This document shows, one piece after another, positions 58,698 through 64,000 of a DNA stretch of 64,000 bases. The DNA is from DATATV01 sp036268615. GTDB taxonomy: Bacteria > Actinomycetota > Actinomycetes > Mycobacteriales > Pseudonocardiaceae. How positions within the stretch are numbered: the first letter of the stretch is position 1; the number at the start of each line of letters is the position of its first letter. Under the pieces are notes generated by a model. The model saw nothing but the letters and a program-made list of their open reading frames with translations, did no database searches and was not told the DNA's origin. The stretch lies in the NCBI GenBank assembly GCA_036268615.1, contig DATATV010000039.1, positions 62,001 to 126,000 of the forward strand, in the 5' to 3' direction. Position numbers and translations under genes: made by a program.

Positions 58698-58819
58698 CTG
58701 GCGAGTCTTACACCCCGGTCCGACACGCCGAACCGCGTGCCGCCCGGATTTCACCGAGAGCGCACCGGGTGCTCAGCAAGGGCCGCACGAAGCGGCTCAC
58801 CGCGGGGCTCACCGCACGC

Positions 58820-59809
58820 TCACTGCACCGCGGTCGGCCCCAGGGCGGTCAGCATCGCCGCCGTCGCCGCGTCCACGTGCGCCCGGCCGGCCGGGTAACC
58901 GCTGGACTCGGGCTGTCGGGACAGCAGGGCGACGATGTACTCGTTGTGGCTGTCCAGCACACCCGTCGTGTGCAGCATGATCATGCTCTTGAACTCCATC
59001 CAGCCCTGCTTGGCCTTGGTGTTGCCGGTGCGGGTCGGACCGAGCAGGCCGAAGGACTGGTCGAAGCCGTCGGCTCCGTCGGGCGCGGCGTGGTTCAGGT
59101 CGCCGACCACCAGGTCGCGGTCGGTGGGATCGAGTGAGCTGAACACGTACTCGTACACCGACAGCACGTCCCGGGGCGAGATCAGCGTCTCGCCCCACTG
59201 GGAAAGGTCGCTGGGCAGCTTGGTGTCCTGCAGGTGCGCCAGCGCGATCATCTGGGTGACCGCCTTCGGCCCGCCGAAGATCTCCCACAGCGCGTCCATC
59301 GCGTTGTCGTCGGACAGTTCCAGCGCGCGGGTCACGTAGTTCATGTCCTGGCTGGTCAACTTCAGCGCGCCGATCTCCTGTTCGTGCAACAGGTCGGTGA
59401 CGACGAACAGCTTGAGCACGGACGCGCAGTAGAACTGTGTGCTGCCCTCGGCGCCGAGCGTCTCCTGGCCGGTGGCCCGGTTCAGGATCGCGACGCCGAA
59501 GTGGACCGTGCTGGTGTCGGTGGCGTCGACCGCGTCGACGGCGGCGGTGAGCGCGGCGGGGGAGAGCGGCTGTGTCGTCGGCGCGGTGGTCGGCGGCGTC
59601 GTGCTGCTGGTCGACCGGCCGAGGGTGGCCAGGTTCTGCAGCGAGACGGGCGCGGCGGCCGGGGCCGGCGCCGGCTGCTTGTTCGACCGGATCACCGTCA
59701 CCACGGCGACCAGCACCAGCACCGCGAGGATGACCGGCGTCAGAGTGAAGATCAGCTCGCGGTGGGGCCGCCGGGCGGGTCGCTCGGGGGCCCCGTCGTC
59801 GGTGCTCAT
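58820..59809 (-). CDS. Membrane-anchored class A beta-lactamase-like serine hydrolase
   Basis: 329 residues from ATG 59809. One N-terminal membrane helix (LIFTLTPVILAVLVLVAVVT VI), a Thr/Pro/Ser-rich linker, then a class-A fold: FYCASVLKLFVVTDLL (SxxK), ALELSDDNAMDALWEIFGG (SDN), and TKAKQGWMEF where KTG is expected. The weak third motif suggests a peptidase-like or cell-wall role rather than drug resistance. Confidence 0.85.
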   Translation of the reverse strand: MSTDDGAPERPARRPHRELIFTLTPVILAVLVLVAVVTVIRSNKQPAPAPAAAPVSLQNLATLGRSTSSTTPPTTAPTTQPLSPAALTAAVDAVDATDTSTVHFGVAILNRATGQETLGAEGSTQFYCASVLKLFVVTDLLHEQEIGALKLTSQDMNYVTRALELSDDNAMDALWEIFGGPKAVTQMIALAHLQDTKLPSDLSQWGETLISPRDVLSVYEYVFSSLDPTDRDLVVGDLNHAAPDGADGFDQSFGLLGPTRTGNTKAKQGWMEFKSMIMLHTTGVLDSHNEYIVALLSRQPESSGYPAGRAHVDAATAAMLTALGPTAVQ

Positions 59810-60368
59810 GCGACTGGTTCACGCACTGGGCGGATGCCGGTGCGCGGCGACCCGGTGGTCGGCACCGACCGGCCGGCGGGTCGCCGCCGCGCGGGTCGCC
59901 GACCGCGACACTGGGTAGCCGAGATGGCCGCTGGGTGAGTCATCTGGTCACCGAATCCGGACGCGGGGACGAGCGGGACAGCACGACAGAACACCCGAAA
60001 CGGACCAAAGTTGCCAATTGGTCTATTTCTTGTGATGCTGGTCACGCACTTGTCGGGCTATCGGACGCGCCTGATCGGCGGTCCGGTGCGTGGGCGCGCA
60101 AGCCTAGTGGCTGCTGCGCCGGTTGGGCACACCGTACCGATCAAGTCCCGAGGCCGGGGGCGGCCCAGAAGTAACGGGATGTATACGGAACGGGACGGCG
60201 TGCGTTACCAGCCGCACCGCGCAATAGACTCCGCCTCCTTACCCCGGATGCGTGATGTGCGTTACGCATGAGGGTGCACACATGGCGTCGCGGCCGTACC
60301 TGGTTCTCACAGGGCACGGCTGCGTATGCGCAGATTGGCAAGGCTCTCCCTAGTTACCAGGAGGACGG
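59810..60368. other. 0.55-kb gap upstream of hppA
   Basis: No gene supported. GTGCGTTAC occurs twice (60201-60209, 60257-60265) and the second copy is part of the palindrome TGCGTTACGCA (60258-60268), about 100 bp before the hppA start; candidate regulator sites. Confidence 0.4.
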
Positions 60369-62732
60369 ATGTCCCGCTCCCTCGCGGACGGCCTGACGCT
60401 GACCGGTGGTGATCGCGGCGTACTCGCCGTGGTCATCATCATCGCGTTGGCCGCCCTCGTCGTCGGTTACATCCTGCTGAAGGAGGTGCTGGCCGCCGGC
60501 CAGGGCACCACCAAGATGCAGGAGATCGCCAAGGCGGTTCAGGAAGGCGCGTCGGCCTACCTCAACCGGCAGTTCCGCACGTTGGCGATCTTCGCCGTCG
60601 TGGTGTTCCTGCTGCTGTTCGCGCTGCCCGCCGACGACTGGGCCGAGCGCATTGGCCGCTCACTGTTCTTCCTCGTCGGTGCGGTCTTCTCGGCCACCAT
60701 CGGCTACCTCGGCATGTGGCTGGCCACCCGGGCGAACCTGCGGGTCGCTGCGGCCGCCAACACCGAGGGCCGCGAACGCGCCATGCGGATCGGCTTCCGC
60801 ACCGGCGGCGTGGTCGGCATGATGACCGTCGGCCTCGGCCTGGCCGGTGCGGCCATCGTGGTCATCTCCTTCGCCGGTCACGCGCCCAAGGTGCTGGAAG
60901 GCTTCGGCTTCGGCGCCGCGCTGCTGGCCATGTTCATGAGGGTCGGCGGCGGCATCTTCACCAAGGCCGCCGACGTGGGCGCCGACCTGGTCGGCAAGGT
61001 CGAGCAGGGCATCCCGGAGGACGACCCGCGCAACGCCGCGACCATCGCCGACAACGTCGGTGACAACGTCGGTGACTGCGCCGGTATGGCCGCCGACCTG
61101 TTCGAGTCCTACGCGGTCACCCTGGTGGCCTCGCTGATCCTCGGCTCGGCCGCGTTCGGCGTGCAGGGCCTGCTGTACCCGCTGATCGTGCCGGCCATCG
61201 GCGTGATCACCGCGGCCATCGGCGTCTACATCACCAACGCGCGGGCCGGCGAGAACGGCCTGTCGGCGATCAACCGGTCGTTCTACATCTCCGCGCTGAT
61301 CTCCGCGGTGCTGTGCACCATCGCCGCGTTCGTCTACCTGCCCGGCTCGTTCGGGCAGCTCACCGGTGCCGCGGACAAGACCGTCGCGGGCAGCCCGGCC
61401 ATCGTGGCCGCGATCGCGGTGCTGATCGGCATCGTGCTCGCCGTGGTGATCCTCTGGCTCACCGGTTACTACACCGGCACCGACCACAAGCCGGTCAAGA
61501 CGGTCGGCGAGAGCTCGCTGACCGGTGCGGCCACGGTGATCCTGTCCGGCATCTCGCTGGGCTTCGAGTCGGCGGTCTACACCGCGATCGTCATCGGCGC
61601 CGCGGTCTACGGCGCGTTCCTGCTGTCCGGCTCGGTGACCGTGGCGCTGTTCGCGGTCGCGCTGGCCGGCTGTGGCCTGCTCACCACGGTCGGCGTGATC
61701 GTGGCGATGGACACCTTCGGCCCGGTCAGCGACAACGCCCAGGGCATCGCGGAGATGTCCGGCGATGTCAACGAGGAGGGCGCCAAGATCCTCACCGACC
61801 TCGACGCCGTCGGCAACACCACCAAGGCGATCACCAAGGGCATCGCGATCGCCACCGCGGTGCTGGCGGCGACCGCGCTGTTCGGCTCGTACATCGACTC
61901 GATCAACTCGGCGCTGACCACGGCCGGCGCGGCCGTGACGACCGCGGGCAACGCGATCTTCTCGACCGGGCCGAAGTCCTTCCTGGCCCTGGTGTTCAGC
62001 CCGAACGTGCTGGTCGGCGTCGTGCTGGGTGCCGCGGTCGTGTTCATGTTCTCCGGCCTGGCGGTGAACGCGGTGGCCCGAGCGGCCGGCGCGGTCGTCT
62101 ACGAGGTGCGCCGCCAGTTCCGCGAGCACCCGGGCATCATGGGCGGCACCGAGCGGCCGGAGTACGGCCGCGTGGTGGACATCTGCACCCGCGACGCCCT
62201 GCGTGAGCTGGCCACTCCGGGCCTGCTCGCGGTCTTCGCGCCGATCGCGGTCGGCTTCGGTCTCGGCGTCGGCCCGCTGGCCGGCTACCTGGCCGGCGCG
62301 ATCGCCACCGGCACCCTGATGGCCGTCTTCCTGGCCAACTCGGGTGGCGCCTGGGACAACGCGAAGAAGCTGGTCGAGGACGGCAACCACGGTGGCAAGG
62401 GCTCGGAGGCGCACGCCGCCACCGTGGTCGGCGACACCGTCGGCGACCCGTTCAAGGACACCGCGGGCCCGGCGATCAACCCGTTGATCAAGGTGATGAA
62501 CCTGGTTTCGGTGCTGATCGCGCCGGCCGTGGTCGCGTTCTCCTACGGCACGGACGACAACGCGGCGGTGCGGATCATCATCGCGCTGGTCGCGCTGGCG
62601 GTCATCGTGGCCGCGGTGATCGTGTCCAAGCGGCGGGCCTCGGTGCTCAACGACAACCCCGAGGACGGGCCCGGCACCGGTAGCACCGGTCCGGAGATCC
62701 CGACCGAGGACAAGGTCAGCAACGACGCCTGA
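60369..62732 (+). CDS. hppA: Membrane-bound H+-translocating pyrophosphatase
   Basis: 787 residues from ATG 60369 (AGGAGG upstream). About 16 membrane helices. Catalytic GGGIFTKAADVGADLVGKVE QGIPEDDPRNAATIADNVGD NVGDCAGMAADLFESY and the second acidic site AATVVGDTVGDPFKDTAGPA INPLIK are intact. The switch position reads GNTTKAITKG with Lys, the K+-independent type, so it should pump H+ without potassium. Pyrophosphate hydrolysis drives proton export. Single gene closed by a hairpin. Confidence 0.97.
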   Translation: MSRSLADGLTLTGGDRGVLAVVIIIALAALVVGYILLKEVLAAGQGTTKMQEIAKAVQEGASAYLNRQFRTLAIFAVVVFLLLFALPADDWAERIGRSLFFLVGAVFSATIGYLGMWLATRANLRVAAAANTEGRERAMRIGFRTGGVVGMMTVGLGLAGAAIVVISFAGHAPKVLEGFGFGAALLAMFMRVGGGIFTKAADVGADLVGKVEQGIPEDDPRNAATIADNVGDNVGDCAGMAADLFESYAVTLVASLILGSAAFGVQGLLYPLIVPAIGVITAAIGVYITNARAGENGLSAINRSFYISALISAVLCTIAAFVYLPGSFGQLTGAADKTVAGSPAIVAAIAVLIGIVLAVVILWLTGYYTGTDHKPVKTVGESSLTGAATVILSGISLGFESAVYTAIVIGAAVYGAFLLSGSVTVALFAVALAGCGLLTTVGVIVAMDTFGPVSDNAQGIAEMSGDVNEEGAKILTDLDAVGNTTKAITKGIAIATAVLAATALFGSYIDSINSALTTAGAAVTTAGNAIFSTGPKSFLALVFSPNVLVGVVLGAAVVFMFSGLAVNAVARAAGAVVYEVRRQFREHPGIMGGTERPEYGRVVDICTRDALRELATPGLLAVFAPIAVGFGLGVGPLAGYLAGAIATGTLMAVFLANSGGAWDNAKKLVEDGNHGGKGSEAHAATVVGDTVGDPFKDTAGPAINPLIKVMNLVSVLIAPAVVAFSYGTDDNAAVRIIIALVALAVIVAAVIVSKRRASVLNDNPEDGPGTGSTGPEIPTEDKVSNDA

Positions 62733-62746
62733 CCGACGGATCAGCT

Positions 62747-62780
62747 GGCCAGGGCTCGTCCCCCCGGGGGCGGGCCCTGG
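62747..62780 (+). terminator. Terminator after hppA
   Basis: Hairpin GGCCAGGGC/GGGCCCTGGTC around a C/G-rich loop, 15 bp beyond the stop. Confidence 0.75.
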
Positions 62781-62845
62781 TCGGTCTCGGCGTTCGCGAC
62801 ACTTCTGTGTCCGGTTCGATCTCGCCTTCGTTCGAACTGATGTTC

Positions 62846-62851
62846 TACATT
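62846..62851 (+). promoter_or_regulatory. Leaderless -10 (TACATT) for 62858 gene
   Basis: TACATT, 6 nt before GTG 62858. Confidence 0.55.
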
Positions 62852-62857
62852 GTCGGT

Positions 62858-63439
62858 GTGCGCCAGCTCTCGTTCTACTCGGCTGAGGCCAGTCCGCCAC
62901 GGACCGGTGACCTCGCCGGAGTGCTGTGCGGGCCCGGTCAGGCGGTCGGCTTCGGCGGCGGGATCGCCGCCCGGCTGACCGTCGTGCTCGGCGAGTCGTG
63001 GCGGGCCAGGGCACTGGTGGCCGCCTGTGCGCAGCGCGTGGTGGCTGCCGCGACGTACGTGTCCGAGCAGGGCGAACCGCTGGTCCGCACGCCGTTCCGC
63101 AAGGACCTGGCGCCGCTGGCCGGGGGCTGGCTGCGGGACGAGCTGAAGGCGGTACCCGAGCGGTTCGCGCTGGACGGTGGCACCCTGCGGATGTGGGCGC
63201 TGGTCGCCGGCCAGTGGTCGGACACCGGTTATCTGCTCGGCCTCGACCCCGACGGCGAACAGACCCACGAGCGTCTGCTGGCCGCGCTGGCCACCGCCGG
63301 CCTGCCCGCGGCGCTGCTGCACCCACGCGGCGGCGACCCGGCGATCCGGGTGACCGGCGCGCGGCGGCTGGCCCGGCTGGCCGAACTCGTCGGCGATCGA
63401 CCGGCCGGTGTACCGGCCGAGGCGTGGCCGGCCGGTTGA
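62858..63439 (+). CDS. Conserved actinobacterial hypothetical protein
   Basis: 193 residues from GTG 62858. LSFYSAEASPPRTGDLAGVLC GPGQAVGFGGG at the start and KDLAPLAGGWLRDELKAVPE, LRMWALVAGQWSDTGYLLGL DPDGEQTHERLLAALATAGL later. No membrane part. Homologues lie between hppA and topA in other actinomycetes. Function unknown. Confidence 0.7.
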   Translation: MRQLSFYSAEASPPRTGDLAGVLCGPGQAVGFGGGIAARLTVVLGESWRARALVAACAQRVVAAATYVSEQGEPLVRTPFRKDLAPLAGGWLRDELKAVPERFALDGGTLRMWALVAGQWSDTGYLLGLDPDGEQTHERLLAALATAGLPAALLHPRGGDPAIRVTGARRLARLAELVGDRPAGVPAEAWPAG

Positions 63440-63730
63440 TCCGTGGCCGGTCGACGCGCATGATCGACCAGCGGCTGGTCAGCGGGTCTGATTGCCGGAT
63501 CGGGAACGGCGTGGTCAATTGGGCCGTTAGGGTGAAAACGGTTGTCGACAGTGTGACGTTGGCCGATTAGGCGAATCACTCGAACAACTGTTCCGATGGG
63601 CTAAACACGGTCACCACCCGCGACGATGCGCGGGGGCGGCCGGCGAGTCGCCGACCACCTGGGCGTCACACGGTGGCGAACTCGGTGCACACTGGCGGAC
63701 CGGTACCCCGGTAGGAGAGGGCAGGACAGA
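63440..63730. other. topA leader region
   Basis: About 290 bp without a supported gene. It should hold the topA promoter; the ribosome site AGGAGAGGG lies shortly before GTG 63731. Confidence 0.45.
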
Positions 63731-64000
63731 GTGGCAGGGACGGCACGGAGTAAGAACGGCGGCGGGACGAACGGGTCCGGCGGCCTTCGACGGCTGGTGA
63801 TTGTCGAGTCCCCCGCGAAGGCCGGCAAGATCGCCTCTTATCTGGGCGCCGGTTACGTGGTGCAGTCCTCCCGGGGACACATCCGCGACCTCCCGCGCAA
63901 GGCCGCCGAGGTGCCGGCCAAGTACAAGGGCGAGTCCTGGTCCAACCTGGGCGTGAACGTGGACAATGGCTTCGAGCCGATCTACATCGTCACCCCGGAC
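63731..64000 (+). CDS. topA: DNA topoisomerase I, N-terminal part, cut by window edge
   Basis: First 90 codons from GTG 63731. After a short Gly/Ser-rich leader comes RRLVIVESPAKAGKIASYLG AGYVVQSSRGHIRDLPRKAA, the TOPRIM start with the VESPAK motif (catalytic Glu), then VDNGFEPIYIVTPD. Type IA enzyme that relaxes negative supercoils. The remainder, including the active-site Tyr, is outside the window. Confidence 0.97.
   Translation, partial: MAGTARSKNGGGTNGSGGLRRLVIVESPAKAGKIASYLGAGYVVQSSRGHIRDLPRKAAEVPAKYKGESWSNLGVNVDNGFEPIYIVTPD

Noticed and set aside
58820..59809. Acquired antibiotic-resistance beta-lactamase
   Set aside because: Third motif is not KTG, it has a membrane anchor and linker, and it lies in core synteny.
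60660..63518. 952-codon minus-strand frame opposite hppA
   Set aside because: Composition is Arg/Asp/His/Gly shadow of hppA codons; no motifs.

Overview
The sequence is very GC-rich, almost every gene has GC-rich third codon positions, and GTG starts and 4-bp stop/start overlaps are common. The gene order from 9.9 to 63.9 kb is the conserved actinobacterial block known in Mycobacterium tuberculosis as roughly Rv3646c-Rv3683: topA, helicase, tad pilus genes, ssd, HAD phosphatase, acs, epoxide-hydrolase-like protein, marP, CoA nudix, TlpA-like protein, nth, crp, metallo-beta-lactamase, RidA, the two ArsA/Get3 ATPases, whiB4-like and metallophosphoesterase. Extra genes such as a sliding-clamp paralogue and an RsiG homologue point to a filamentous-type actinomycete, most likely Pseudonocardiales. 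That placement is inference; no species is claimed.

Region 1 (1-3.0 kb) is accessory: the end of a vWA/TerY-like protein, a PP2C-like phosphatase, a zinc-finger plus DA1-like metallopeptidase, a TIR protein and a small two-helix membrane protein, all co-oriented and overlapping or nearly so. The TIR C-terminus and the membrane protein N-terminus share a 26-residue Asn/Gln/Gly motif (16 identities, no gaps). This cassette is the best candidate for an undescribed, probably defensive, signalling system.

Region 2 (3.3-9.9 kb) is a small integrated island bounded by a perfect 43-bp direct repeat of the 3' part of tRNA-Pro(CGG). It carries hicBA, two XRE-type regulators, small conserved hypotheticals and three broken genes. 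No integrase is visible.

Region 3 (9.9-33 kb) is core: envelope and tail-anchored-protein functions (metallophosphoesterase, two ArsA-like ATPases, WhiB), RidA, nudix, MBL-fold hydrolase, a second DnaN-like clamp, Crp, Nth, TlpA-like thioredoxin, CoA nudix, MarP, and an acetate module (acs plus SatP-type transporter). Region 4 (33-43 kb) holds a degenerate Fic-fold protein, DUF3073, an RsiG-like c-di-GMP/anti-sigma protein, a BKACE enzyme, Fur/YgfZ/aminodeoxychorismate lyase and PxpBC. Region 5 (42-47.3 kb) is a MurNAc-recycling set (murQ, murR/rpiR, AmiE-like hydrolase, NamZ). Region 6 (47.3-55.2 kb) contains a HAD phosphatase, a clear 6C small RNA, ssd and a tad pilus operon that carries an extra repeat-rich ORF. 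Region 7 (55.7-64 kb) has a prim-pol-like protein, an MrfA/YprA-type helicase, a class-A-type serine hydrolase, a K+-independent H+-pyrophosphatase and the start of topA.

Two patterns recur across the core. At least fifteen genes have a TAnnnT hexamer 6-8 nt before the start codon and no Shine-Dalgarno sequence, which is the leaderless-transcript layout of actinobacteria. Three intergenic gaps each carry a pair of DnaA-box-like 9-mers at 18-19 bp spacing.
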